Assembly (NCBI GenBank): GCA_002422685.1
Contig: DITC01000056.1
Location: 87,011 to 151,010, forward strand
Length of the DNA: 64,000 bases
Direction of reading: 5' to 3'
Source: Thauera sp. UBA6194
GTDB lineage: Bacteria; Pseudomonadota; Gammaproteobacteria; Burkholderiales; Rhodocyclaceae
Shown: positions 18,701-27,486 of the stretch, one piece after another
How the letters are laid out: every line of letters begins with the position of its first letter
How positions within the stretch are numbered: position 1 is the first letter of the stretch
The notes under the pieces: generated by a model
What the model saw: only the letters and a program-made list of their open reading frames with translations
Databases searched by the model: none
Told to the model about the DNA's origin: nothing
Position numbers and translations under genes: made by a program

Positions 18701-18735
18701 CGACAATCGACACGGGAAAATGTGGAAAACGCGAG

Positions 18736-18741
18736 AGTATA
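18736..18741 (-). promoter_or_regulatory. Candidate -10 element for yoaA
   Basis: TATACT on the minus strand, about 35 bases upstream of the yoaA start, is a good match to the sigma70 -10 consensus. No convincing -35 hexamer is visible at the right distance. Confidence 0.35.
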
Positions 18742-18897
18742 GCGCTCGCAGCGTCCGCTGCAGCGCGTCGATTAAAATTCCCAAGTCATATTTTATTGAA
18801 CTGCCGCGCGACATCTTCACGCCAGAGTCACGGAACTGAAATCTGCACTGAGGACAATCCAGCCTCCCCTTCAGTCACCCGAACAGTGGAGCCCGCA

Positions 18898-20925
18898 ATG
18901 AGTCAGTTCGACCTCGACGATCTGCCCAGCAATCTTTCCGACAACGAACACTTCCAGCAAGTCGTGGATCGCGTGGTGTCACGCCGCGGCTTTCTGAAGA
19001 GCGGCCTCGGCCTCGGCGCCGCCGCCTTCCTGGCTGCACCGCTCGCCGCCCAGGCGGCAAAACACGCGCACCAGCACATGGGCGCCGGCCACGGCAACAA
19101 CGGCCCGCACACGGCACCGAAGATCGGCTTCGCACCGGTGGCCACGTCCAGCGGCGACGCGATCGTCGTCCCCGAAGGCTACAGCGCACAAGCCTTCGCC
19201 CCCTGGGGTGATGCACTGTTCGCGGACTCGCCGCGGTGGAAGCCGGACGGCACCAACACCGGCGCCGAGCTGGCGCGCCAGATCGGCGACAACCACGACG
19301 GCATGCACTTCTTCCCGATTCACGGCAAGTCGAGCAAGGAAGGCCTGCTGGTGATGAACCACGAGTACTGCAACTACGAGTACCTGTTCGGCGCCGAGTT
19401 CATGGACCCGTGGACCGCCGACAAGGTGCTGAAGGCGCAGAACGCGCATGGCGCCTCGGTGATCCACATCCGCCAGCACCGCAACACGTGGGAGATCGTG
19501 CTCAACTCCAAGTACAACCGCCGCATCACGGGCAACACGCCGATGCAGATCAGCGGCCCGGCCGCCGGCCACGCGCTGATGCAGACCAAGGCCGACCCCA
19601 GCGGCACGCGCGTGCTCGGCACGCTGAACAACTGCGCCAACGGCTACACGCCATGGGGCACGTATCTCACCTGTGAAGAGAACTTCAACGGTTACTTCGG
19701 CACCACCAGCGGTGTCGACGGCCGCGACGAGTCGATGAAGCGCTACGGCATCGCTGCCGGCGGCACTGGCTATCGCTGGGAGGCGTTCGACGAGCGCTTC
19801 GACTATGCCAAGGAGCCGAACGAATCGAACCGCTTCGGCTGGATCGTCGAGATCGACCCCTTCGATCCGAAGTCGATGCCGGTCAAGCGCACCGCGCTCG
19901 GCCGCATCAAGCACGAGAACTGCGCCTACGCCTTCACCGCCGACCGTCGCGTCGTGGTGTACATGGGCGACGACCAGACGAACGACTACATCTACAAGTT
20001 CGTGTCCGACAGCCGCTTCGTGCCGGGCAAGGACGCCGCCAATCGCCGCCTGCTCGACCACGGCAAGCTCTACGTGGCCAAGTTCGGCAATGGCGCGGCG
20101 GCCGGTGACTTCATGGGCACGGGCGAGTGGGTGCTGCTCGACAAGCAGGCCAACCCGGTGCTGGCTGGCGACAGCCGCTTTGCCGATCAGGCCGAGGTGC
20201 TGATCAAGACGCGTCTGGCCGCCGACGCCGTGGGCGCCACCAAGATGGACCGCCCGGAATGGATCACTGTGCATCCCGGGACCAACGAGGTGTACTGCGC
20301 GCTGACCAACAACAGCGGCCGCAGCGCCGCCGCCACCGACGACGCGAACCCGCGTGCAGCAAACCGCTTCGGTCAGATCGTGCGCTGGCGCGAAGCCGGC
20401 AACGACTCCGGTGCGATGAGCTTCGACTGGGATCTGTTCGTGATCGCCGGCAACCCGAACGTCTACGCGCCGGGCGACCTCAACGCCGGCTCGTCGAACA
20501 TCGACACATCCAACACCTTCAACAGCCCCGACGGCATCGGCTTCGACCCTGAAGGCCGCCTGTGGATCCAGACCGACGGCAACTTCAGCAACACCGGGGT
20601 CTATGCCGGCCAGGGCAACAACCAGATGCTTTGCGCCAGCCCGGAAACCGGCGAGATCCGCCGCTTCCTGGTCGGTCCGTCGGGTTGCGAGATCACCGGC
20701 CTGACCTTCACGCCGGACGGCCGGACGATGTTCATCAACGTCCAGCACCCGGGCGAGGTCGGCAGCCATCCGAACCGCCCGACGCCGCCTGCCGGCACCT
20801 CGATGGATGACTACATCGCCGCCAACCCGCTGGCCTTCAGCCAGTGGCCGGACGCGAGCGGCGGCCGTCCGCGCTCGGCAACGGTCATCGTCACCAAGGA
20901 CGACGGTGGCGTGATCGGGACCTGA
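18898..20925 (+). CDS. phoX: PhoX family phosphatase, Tat-exported
   Basis: PhoX (DUF839) proteins are calcium/iron-dependent alkaline phosphatases of the periplasm. The 675-residue product has a twin-arginine signal: S-R-R-G-F-L-K at 28-34 followed by a hydrophobic stretch and A-A-P-L-A-A-Q-A. Domain features include VMNHEYCNYEYLF, GTYLTCEENFNGYFG, GRIKHENCAYAFTADRRVVVYMGDDQ and RPEWITVHPGTNEVYCALTNN, all typical of PhoX. The N-terminal pre-signal region of about 28 acidic residues is characteristic of this family. The ATG at 18898 lies eight bases after GTGGAG. I see no clear Pho box upstream, so phosphate control is not demonstrated. Confidence 0.92.
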   Translation: MSQFDLDDLPSNLSDNEHFQQVVDRVVSRRGFLKSGLGLGAAAFLAAPLAAQAAKHAHQHMGAGHGNNGPHTAPKIGFAPVATSSGDAIVVPEGYSAQAFAPWGDALFADSPRWKPDGTNTGAELARQIGDNHDGMHFFPIHGKSSKEGLLVMNHEYCNYEYLFGAEFMDPWTADKVLKAQNAHGASVIHIRQHRNTWEIVLNSKYNRRITGNTPMQISGPAAGHALMQTKADPSGTRVLGTLNNCANGYTPWGTYLTCEENFNGYFGTTSGVDGRDESMKRYGIAAGGTGYRWEAFDERFDYAKEPNESNRFGWIVEIDPFDPKSMPVKRTALGRIKHENCAYAFTADRRVVVYMGDDQTNDYIYKFVSDSRFVPGKDAANRRLLDHGKLYVAKFGNGAAAGDFMGTGEWVLLDKQANPVLAGDSRFADQAEVLIKTRLAADAVGATKMDRPEWITVHPGTNEVYCALTNNSGRSAAATDDANPRAANRFGQIVRWREAGNDSGAMSFDWDLFVIAGNPNVYAPGDLNAGSSNIDTSNTFNSPDGIGFDPEGRLWIQTDGNFSNTGVYAGQGNNQMLCASPETGEIRRFLVGPSGCEITGLTFTPDGRTMFINVQHPGEVGSHPNRPTPPAGTSMDDYIAANPLAFSQWPDASGGRPRSATVIVTKDDGGVIGT

Positions 20926-20935
20926 TCGAAGACCG

Positions 20936-20982
20936 AAAAAGCATCGGCGGCCTGCGTCCTCGAAGGCGCAGGCCGCCGATGC
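20936..20982 (-). terminator. Intrinsic terminator for the MscS-like gene
   Basis: A 16-base perfect stem (20941-20956 with 20967-20982) around a ten-base loop. Read on the minus strand it is followed by five T residues (complement of AAAAA at 20936-20940). It lies between the convergent phoX and MscS genes and fits as terminator of the minus-strand gene. Confidence 0.75.
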
Positions 20983-21000
20983 AGGCCCCGAAACCGGCGA

Positions 21001-21030
21001 GCCTGCCGCGGACCCGATGCCGCGGCAGGC
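21001..21030 (+). terminator. Second hairpin between phoX and the MscS gene
   Basis: GCCTGCCGCGG (21001-21011) pairs perfectly with CCGCGGCAGGC (21020-21030) around an eight-base loop and is followed by a T-rich stretch (TCGATTTCATTTT). It may end plus-strand transcription from phoX after read-through of the first hairpin. The T tract is interrupted, so efficiency is uncertain. Confidence 0.5.
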
Positions 21031-21036
21031 TCGATT

Positions 21037-23301
21037 TCATTTTGCGTCGTTCGGGGCAGGCGGCAAGTCGACGCTCGCAGCTGCGGACCCGACGCCGCCG
21101 TCCAGCAGCTTCAGGTACGCCGGCGGCGCCTTGCCCTGCTTGTCTTCGCCGAAATAGAGCGTCATGTGCGGGTACGGGATCTCGATCCCGGCCGCGTCGA
21201 AGTGGCGCTTGACCAGGCGATTGTAGGCGCGGCCCACCGGGAACTGCGAGCCCGGACGCGTCTTGATGCGGACACGGATGTTCACCGAGCTGTCAGCGAG
21301 CGCGGTCACACCGTGGACCTCGAGCTCGCGGTCCAGGATCTCGTCGCGCTGCGCCGGGTCCTGCAGCAGTTCGTCGAACGCTGCGCGCAGATGCACGATG
21401 GCCTCGTCGGTATCCTCACGGTAGCCGATGCCGTACTCGCCGACGTGGTAGGCGAAACCGCGGTTGTAGTTCGACACCATGTCCACCGAGGAGAAGGGCA
21501 GCAGGTGGTAGGTGCCGTGCAGGTCGCGCATACCGATCGAGCGGATGGTCATGCGCTCGACGGTGCCGGTGATGCCGCCCGCGGTCACCGTGTCACCCAC
21601 GTCGATCGCGCGCTCGAGCTGGATGAACACGCCGGTGATCACATCCTGCACGAGCTTCTGCGCGCCGAAGCCGATGGCCAGACCGAGCACGCCCGCACCC
21701 GCGAGCAGCGGCGCGATGTTCAGACCGATCTCGGCGAGCACCACCATCGTCGTCACCACCACGAGCGCGATCGCGACCGCATTGCGGAAGATCGTCAGCA
21801 GCGTGCGCGCCCGCGGATTGGGCGCCGCCCCTGCATCCGGATTGAGCCGGAACTCGATCCAGCTCGCCACGACCAGCCAGACCAGCAGCGCCAGCGTCAC
21901 GATGACGGCGACCGAGGCCAGCTGGCCGAGGAAACGGCTGCCCTTGTCCGAAGTGATCCAGGCGCCGAAATCGAACGGCGTCCACGCATCCACGATGAAG
22001 GCGAGCACGACGGCGAGGATGGCGAAGCGCGCGATCTTGAGCGCGGTGGGCACATAGGCGTTGAGGCGCGCCTCGAGCAGCGGGAACTTCATGCGCAGCT
22101 CGTCGCCCAGGTTGATGCGGCGCAGGATCACCTGCGTGAGCACGGCCGCGAGCGCGATACCGAGCAGCACCGCGAGCAGCGTCTGCCCGGTCGCCCGGAT
22201 CATGAAGGGCAGCGCCTCTTCGGGATACAGCAGCGCGGTCACCAGCACGGCGACCAGATAGACCAGCGCCACGATGTGCCAGGTGCGCGCGCCGATCGTC
22301 ATGCTGATGCGGCCGAACGAGGTCTGCATGCGCTCGCCCAGGGCCTCCAGCGCCTGCCGGCCGCGCAGCCGATTCTGCATCACCACCACCGCGGCGCGGA
22401 GCACGGCCGAGAGCAGGATCACGATGACCACGGCGCGGCCGAGCTCGGGCGTGAGGTAATGTTCGATCACCGGCACCAGCCACATCAGCCCGTAGCCGAG
22501 GAAATACACCATGCGCGAGGCCCAGGCGGACCAGTAGGCCTTGTTCTCGCCGCCCATGGGCAGGATGCCGAGATTGTCGCCCCGCTGCGAGAGCAGCGTG
22601 CGCAGCACGAGCCGGATCAGCTCCACGGCGAGGAAGGCGTTGAGAAACAGCGACTCCTGGATACGCAGGCTGCCCTGCTCGCCGAGCAGGAACAGCGCCA
22701 CGCCATAGCCGGCAAGCCAGGCCAGCCCGATCGCGAGCAGGTCGACCAGCGCCGCACCGAGCACCGCGAGACCGCGACGAATCCAGCCCAGCGCGCGCAG
22801 GCCCTCACCGCCCGCACCGCCCGCGCCGTAGCGATCCAGCGCACGAAACGCCGGGCCGGCCGCAACGCTCAGGAGCTTGAAGGCGACGAGCGTCACCACC
22901 ATCAGCAGCGCGAGCTCGCCGAGCACCCACAGCAGCGCCTGCGGGTCAGCTGCCCTGAGCTGCTCCCACGCGATGCGCAACGCGGATACTGCCGAGAGAC
23001 TCTCGTTCACCGCACCCTGCGCGAGCTGCTGGGTCAGCCCGGCGATCCGGCCGGCCACGGTCTGTGCACCCTGGTCGGCGGCGATCGCGGCGGCGGCTTC
23101 GTCTTCACCGAGCTTGCGCAGCTGCTCGATGAGCGCGTTACGCGTCGCCTCGTCCTCGAGCAGATCGGCCAGCCGCTCGTGGGCGGCCTGCCCGCTGCCC
23201 TGCTCGGCCGCCGGTTCGGCAGCATGACTTGCCATGGGAATGATGGCCCCCATCACGATCGCGAAAACGAACGCGAGAAAGGCCGTGAGCTTTTGCTTCA
23301 C
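21037..23301 (-). CDS. Large mechanosensitive channel, MscS family
   Basis: A 754-residue inner-membrane MscS-type channel that should open on membrane tension to release osmolytes. An N-terminal signal peptide (KQKLTAFLAFVFAIVMG to S-H-A-A) is followed by a short periplasmic helical domain (to about 130), then about eight membrane segments. The MscS pore helix and beta domain lie near 520-700 (LLAGAGVLGLAIGFGAQKLVQDVITG, then D-V-G-D-T-V-T-A-G-G-I-T-G-T-V-E-R-M). The architecture resembles E. coli YbiO/YnaI-type large homologues. The start is GTG at 23301: AGGAG lies seven bases before it and it gives a proper signal peptide, whereas upstream codons in the frame show no homology. Confidence 0.9.
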   Translation of the reverse strand: MKQKLTAFLAFVFAIVMGAIIPMASHAAEPAAEQGSGQAAHERLADLLEDEATRNALIEQLRKLGEDEAAAAIAADQGAQTVAGRIAGLTQQLAQGAVNESLSAVSALRIAWEQLRAADPQALLWVLGELALLMVVTLVAFKLLSVAAGPAFRALDRYGAGGAGGEGLRALGWIRRGLAVLGAALVDLLAIGLAWLAGYGVALFLLGEQGSLRIQESLFLNAFLAVELIRLVLRTLLSQRGDNLGILPMGGENKAYWSAWASRMVYFLGYGLMWLVPVIEHYLTPELGRAVVIVILLSAVLRAAVVVMQNRLRGRQALEALGERMQTSFGRISMTIGARTWHIVALVYLVAVLVTALLYPEEALPFMIRATGQTLLAVLLGIALAAVLTQVILRRINLGDELRMKFPLLEARLNAYVPTALKIARFAILAVVLAFIVDAWTPFDFGAWITSDKGSRFLGQLASVAVIVTLALLVWLVVASWIEFRLNPDAGAAPNPRARTLLTIFRNAVAIALVVVTTMVVLAEIGLNIAPLLAGAGVLGLAIGFGAQKLVQDVITGVFIQLERAIDVGDTVTAGGITGTVERMTIRSIGMRDLHGTYHLLPFSSVDMVSNYNRGFAYHVGEYGIGYREDTDEAIVHLRAAFDELLQDPAQRDEILDRELEVHGVTALADSSVNIRVRIKTRPGSQFPVGRAYNRLVKRHFDAAGIEIPYPHMTLYFGEDKQGKAPPAYLKLLDGGVGSAAASVDLPPAPNDAK

Positions 23302-23494
23302 AGCGTGACTCCTGTATGCGGGATTTTTGGGCTGGGCACCGTGCGGGCTTGCATCCGCCCTGCACGCAGCTCCGTTCTGGATGTCTGGCGCAGCAACCGG
23401 CGCAGCGTCATCGAACAGGCAACTTTGCCGAGCGACTCGAGCACGTCGCCTGCGACACCGGGGAATCCGGCTCGCAGGCACTTGTATTTGCAGG

Positions 23495-23500
23495 ATTATA
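23495..23500 (-). promoter_or_regulatory. Candidate -10 element upstream of the MscS gene
   Basis: A perfect TATAAT (in GTGTATAATCC) on the minus strand lies about 194 bases before the GTG start of the MscS-like gene, within the 240-base gap after zapE. A -35 match is poor. If used, the transcript has a long leader in which I see no known structured element. Confidence 0.4.
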
Positions 23501-23541
23501 CACGCCTTCGGCATGGCGCCGGTGGCACCCCGCGGCGCACC

Positions 23542-24657
23542 TCACTCGGTGCGGTGCGCCTCGGCGAGATAGTCGCGCGTGCGCATCTCGATCAGACGGC
23601 TGACCGTGCGCACGAACTCATGCGCGTTGTGACCTTCGGTGTAGAGCTCGTGCGCCTCGACTGCGGCGCTCATGATGAGCTTGACGCGGTGGTCGTAGAG
23701 CACGTCGATCAGCCATGTGAAGCGGCGCGCCTCCGAGGCGTTGGCGACCCGCATCTTCGGCACGTCGGACAGGATCACCGTGTGGTGCTCGCGTGCGATC
23801 TCGAGATAGTCGTTCTGCGAGCGAGGCCCGCCACACAGCGTGGCGAAATCGAACCAGATCACCCCGGAGGCGCGGCGCAGCACCGGCACCTTGCGGCCGA
23901 GGATCTCGACGCTGCCGCGCTCGCCCTCGCTCGCCGCGAGGCGACGGAAATCGTCCGCCATCTTGCGTTCGGCCGCCTCTCCGTGCGGCACCAGGTAGAT
24001 CTCCATCTTCTCGAGCGTGCGCAGACGGTAGTCGGTGCCGTGATCCACCTCGATGACGTCGAAGCGCTGCTTGATCTTCTCGATCGTGGGCAGAAAGTTC
24101 ACCCGCATCAGGCCGTTGGGATACAGGCCGTCGGGCGGATAGTTCGAGGTCATCACGAACACCACGCCGCGATCGAAGAGCGCATCGAGCAGACGGCCGA
24201 GGATCATCGCGTCGGCGATGTCCGAGACGTGGAACTCGTCGAAGCACAGCAGGCGGGTGTGGGCGGCGATGCGATCGGCCACCTTCTGCAGCGGATCGGG
24301 TGCGTTGTTGAATTGGCGCAGGTCGTTCTGCACCTCCTGCATGAAGGCGTGGAAGTGCACCCGGCGCTTGCGCCGGTACGGCACCGAGTCGTAGAAGCAA
24401 TCCATCAGGAAGCTCTTGCCCCGCCCCACGCCGCCCCAGAAGTACACGCTGCGCGGCATCTTGGGCTTGTTCAGGAACTGCTTGAGCCGACTCCCCTGGC
24501 GCGCGACCTTGAAGCCGACGAGCTCGGTGTACAGACCTTGCAGGCGCTGGGCAGCTGCGCGCTGGGCGGGATCGGACTGGTAGCCGCGCGTCTTCAGCAG
24601 GGCTTCGTAGGCGTCGATCATTCCGTGCTGGGGAACGTTCAGGATGCGATGGGGCAT
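23542..24657 (-). CDS. zapE: Cell division protein ZapE (AFG1-like ATPase)
   Basis: ZapE is an AFG1/LACE1-type ATPase associated with the Z-ring late in division and important under low oxygen or heat. The 371-residue product has Walker A GGVGRGKS at 75-82, the Walker B LLCFDEFHVSDIADAMIL, sensor region FVMTSNYPPDGLYPNGL, and C-terminal WLIDVLYDHRVKLIMSA. The ATG at 24657 (MPHRILNV) is the best start; the frame extends upstream without family homology. It follows lpdA by about 100 bases on the same strand and may be transcribed with the TCA block, an association also seen in other betaproteobacteria. Confidence 0.94.
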   Translation of the reverse strand: MPHRILNVPQHGMIDAYEALLKTRGYQSDPAQRAAAQRLQGLYTELVGFKVARQGSRLKQFLNKPKMPRSVYFWGGVGRGKSFLMDCFYDSVPYRRKRRVHFHAFMQEVQNDLRQFNNAPDPLQKVADRIAAHTRLLCFDEFHVSDIADAMILGRLLDALFDRGVVFVMTSNYPPDGLYPNGLMRVNFLPTIEKIKQRFDVIEVDHGTDYRLRTLEKMEIYLVPHGEAAERKMADDFRRLAASEGERGSVEILGRKVPVLRRASGVIWFDFATLCGGPRSQNDYLEIAREHHTVILSDVPKMRVANASEARRFTWLIDVLYDHRVKLIMSAAVEAHELYTEGHNAHEFVRTVSRLIEMRTRDYLAEAHRTE

Positions 24658-24759
24658 GGCGAATCGGTCGGGAGCGTTGATCGGAGGACTGCGGGTTGAC
24701 GTGAAAAGGGGTGAGCGCAGGGAGACCCCGCACCTCACCCCTCACAGCTTGCGCCTCGC

Positions 24760-26184
24760 TTAGAAGTGCAGCGGGCGCTTGTCGCAGGCGAGCGCGGCCT
24801 CGTGCACCACTTCCGACAGCGTCGGGTGGGCGTGGCAGATGCGCGCCAGGTCTTCGGAGCAGCCGGCGAACTCCATCGCCACCACCGCTTCGGAGATCAG
24901 CTCCGAGGCGTTGGCGCCGATGATGTGCACGCCGAGGATGCGATCGGTGGCGGCGTCGGCCAGCATCTTGACGAAGCCGGTCGGGTCGCCCATGCCGAGC
25001 GCACGGCCGTTGGCCATGAACGGGATCTTGCCGACCTTGTAGGCCACACCGGCGGCCTTCAACTGCTGCTCGGTCTTGCCGACCCAGGCGATCTCGGGGC
25101 TGGTGTAGATGACCCAGGGCACGGTGTCGAAGTTGCAGTGGCCGGCCTGGCCCGCCATCAGCTCGGCGACCATGACCGCCTCTTCCATCGCCTTGTGCGC
25201 CAGCATCGGGCCGCGCACCACGTCGCCCACCGCCCACACGCCGGGCAGGTTGGTCTTGCAGTGGTCGTCGACCTCGATCATGCCGCGCTCGGTCACCTTG
25301 AGGCCGACGGCCTCGGCGTTCAGGCCCTCGGTGTTGGGCACGCGGCCCACGGACACGATCAGGCGGTCGGCCTCGAGCTTCTGGTCGGCGCCGTTCTTGT
25401 CCTTGTAGGCGATGCTCACGCCCTTCTTGCCGATCTTGACCTCGCCGATCTGCACGCCGAGGTTGATCTTGAGGCCCTGCTTGGTGAAGACCTTGAGCGC
25501 TTCCTTGGCCACATCCTGGTCGGCCGCAGCGAGGAAGTCGGGCATGGCTTCGAGCACGGTGACTTCCGCACCCACGCGGCGCCACACCGAGCCCATCTCC
25601 AGGCCGATGACGCCGGCGCCGATGACGGCGAGCTTCTTGGGCACGGCGTCGATGTCGAGCGCGCCGACGTTGTCGCACACGATCTTGTTGTCGACCGGAA
25701 TACCGGGCAGGTGGCGCGGCGCCGAGCCGGTGGCCACGATGACCTGCTTCGCGGTCACGGTCTCATCGCCCACCTTGACCTGCCAGCCGGCATCGGCCTT
25801 GCCAACGAAGGAACCATGGCCGTTGAGCAGCGTGACCTTGTTCTTCTTGAACAGGCCCTTGATGCCGCCGGTGAGCTGGTCGACGATGCCCGACTTGCGC
25901 GCGATCATCTTGGCGACGTCGATCTTGGGCGTGCCGACGCTGATGCCCTGGCCTTCGAAGGCGTGGCCGGCTTCCTCGAACAGGTGCGAGGTGTGCAGCA
26001 GCGCCTTGGAGGGGATGCAGCCGACGTTCAGGCAGGTGCCGCCGAGGCGCGGCTCACCCTTGGGGTCGGCATAGGGGTTGGATTCGCAGCACGCGGTCTT
26101 GAAGCCGAGTTGCGCTGCACGGATGGCCGCGACATAGCCGCCGGGGCCACCGCCGATGACGAGGACGTCGAATTCTTTGGACAT
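24760..26184 (-). CDS. lpdA: Dihydrolipoyl dehydrogenase (E3)
   Basis: E3 flavoprotein that reoxidises dihydrolipoyl groups with NAD+, here presumably for the 2-oxoglutarate dehydrogenase complex encoded just upstream. The 474-residue protein shows the FAD-binding [18 protein letters not shown], the redox disulfide C51-L-N-V-G-C56 in [16 protein letters not shown], the NAD-binding [15 protein letters not shown], and C-terminal [15 protein letters not shown] with the catalytic His-Glu. It has no N-terminal lipoyl domain. The gene lies 85 bases after odhB in the sdh-gltA-odhAB-lpdA block. Confidence 0.96.
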   Translation of the reverse strand: MSKEFDVLVIGGGPGGYVAAIRAAQLGFKTACCESNPYADPKGEPRLGGTCLNVGCIPSKALLHTSHLFEEAGHAFEGQGISVGTPKIDVAKMIARKSGIVDQLTGGIKGLFKKNKVTLLNGHGSFVGKADAGWQVKVGDETVTAKQVIVATGSAPRHLPGIPVDNKIVCDNVGALDIDAVPKKLAVIGAGVIGLEMGSVWRRVGAEVTVLEAMPDFLAAADQDVAKEALKVFTKQGLKINLGVQIGEVKIGKKGVSIAYKDKNGADQKLEADRLIVSVGRVPNTEGLNAEAVGLKVTERGMIEVDDHCKTNLPGVWAVGDVVRGPMLAHKAMEEAVMVAELMAGQAGHCNFDTVPWVIYTSPEIAWVGKTEQQLKAAGVAYKVGKIPFMANGRALGMGDPTGFVKMLADAATDRILGVHIIGANASELISEAVVAMEFAGCSEDLARICHAHPTLSEVVHEAALACDKRPLHF

Positions 26185-26269
26185 TCATCTCTCCCTACAG
26201 GAAAACGGGGCGCTGCCCCGCCGCGCGGGCTGATGGCCCTGCGGCGTGACGCGCCCCCGTGCGTTGTGA

Positions 26270-27463
26270 TCAGACGTCGAGGATCAGGCGAGCCGGATCT
26301 TCCAGCGCTTCCTTCATCGTCACCAGGCCGAGCACCGCCTCGCGACCGTCGATGATGCGGTGGTCGTAGGACATGGCCAGGTAGTTGATCGGGCGCACGA
26401 CGACCTGACCGTTCTCGACCACGGCACGGTCCTTGGTGGCATGGATGCCGAGGATGGCCGACTGCGGCGGGTTGATGATCGGGGTCGACATCATTGAGCC
26501 GAACACACCGCCGTTGGAGATCGAGAAGGTGCCGCCGGACAGGTCTTCCAGCGACAGCTTGCCATCCTTGGCCTTCTGGCCGAACTCGGCGATCTTGAGC
26601 TCGATGTCGGCGATCGACATGGACTCGGCGTTGCGCAGGATCGGCACCACCAGGCCACGCGGCGAACCGACCGCGATGCCGATGTCGATGTAGCCGTGAT
26701 AGACGATGTCGTTGCCATCGACCGAGGCGTTCAGGATCGGGAACTTCTTCAGCGCGGCCACGGCGGCCTTGACGAAGAAGCCCATGAAGCCCAGACGCAC
26801 GCCGTGCGCCTTCTCGAACTTGTCGCCGTACTGCTTGCGCAGGGCCATCACCGGCGCCATGTTCACTTCGTTGAACGTGGTCAGGATGGCGTTCTCGTTC
26901 TTCGATTGCAGCAGACGCTCGGCGATGCGGGCACGCAGGCGGGTCATCGGCACGCGCTCTTCGGCGCGGTCGCCCACCGCGGCGATCACGGCCGGCGCTG
27001 CAGCCGCGGCTGCAGCCTTGGGCTGGGCGGCGACGGCGTCTTCCTTGGTCACGCGCCCACCACGGCCGGAGCCGGCGACGTCGGCGGAGGCGATGCCCTT
27101 CTCGTCGAGGATCTTGCGCGCGGCCGGGCTGGCGGCGCCGGCAGCCGAGGACGCCGCAGCGGCCGGTGCAGCGGCGGCGGCCGGGGCCGACTCGGCGGCG
27201 GGTGCGGCGCCGGCGGCAGCCTTGGCTTCGGTGTCGATCTGGGCGATCAGCTCGCCCGAGGTCACGGTGTCACCGCCTTGCTTGACGATCTTGACCAGCA
27301 CGCCATCGGCCGGCGCCGGGGTCTCGAGCACGACCTTGTCGGTCTCGATGTCGATCAGGTTCTCGTCGCGCGAGACGGCGTCACCTTCTTTCTTGTGCCA
27401 GGAGACCAGCGTGGCCTCGGACACGGACTCGGACAGCTGCGGTACTTTGACTTCGATCAGCAT
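26270..27463 (-). CDS. odhB: 2-oxoglutarate dehydrogenase E2, dihydrolipoyl succinyltransferase
   Basis: E2 core of the 2-oxoglutarate dehydrogenase complex (also named sucB), transferring succinyl from lipoyl to CoA. The 397-residue product has an N-terminal lipoyl domain with the modified Lys43 in IETDKVVLE, an Ala/Pro-rich linker, a peripheral subunit-binding domain ([10 protein letters not shown] near 130-165), and the catalytic domain with [14 protein letters not shown] containing the active His. Gap to odhA is 23 bases, so co-transcription is very likely. The long Ala-rich linker is normal for E2. Confidence 0.96.
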   Translation of the reverse strand: MLIEVKVPQLSESVSEATLVSWHKKEGDAVSRDENLIDIETDKVVLETPAPADGVLVKIVKQGGDTVTSGELIAQIDTEAKAAAGAAPAAESAPAAAAAPAAAASSAAGAASPAARKILDEKGIASADVAGSGRGGRVTKEDAVAAQPKAAAAAAAPAVIAAVGDRAEERVPMTRLRARIAERLLQSKNENAILTTFNEVNMAPVMALRKQYGDKFEKAHGVRLGFMGFFVKAAVAALKKFPILNASVDGNDIVYHGYIDIGIAVGSPRGLVVPILRNAESMSIADIELKIAEFGQKAKDGKLSLEDLSGGTFSISNGGVFGSMMSTPIINPPQSAILGIHATKDRAVVENGQVVVRPINYLAMSYDHRIIDGREAVLGLVTMKEALEDPARLILDV

Positions 27464-27486
27464 GAACTTTTCTCCCTAGGTTCTTT

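Noticed and set aside
18780..18897. Pho box before phoX
   Set aside because: The AT-rich stretch near 18775-18800 contains GTCATA once but not the two spaced CTGTCAT repeats.
18796..18897. Upstream start for phoX at 18796
   Set aside because: The added residues lack family homology, and the ATG at 18898 gives the expected Tat signal position.
21166..24699. 1177-residue open frame on the plus strand opposite the MscS and zapE genes
   Set aside because: It is antisense to two confident genes and reads as His/Arg/Ala-rich low-information sequence, typical of a shadow frame in GC-rich DNA.
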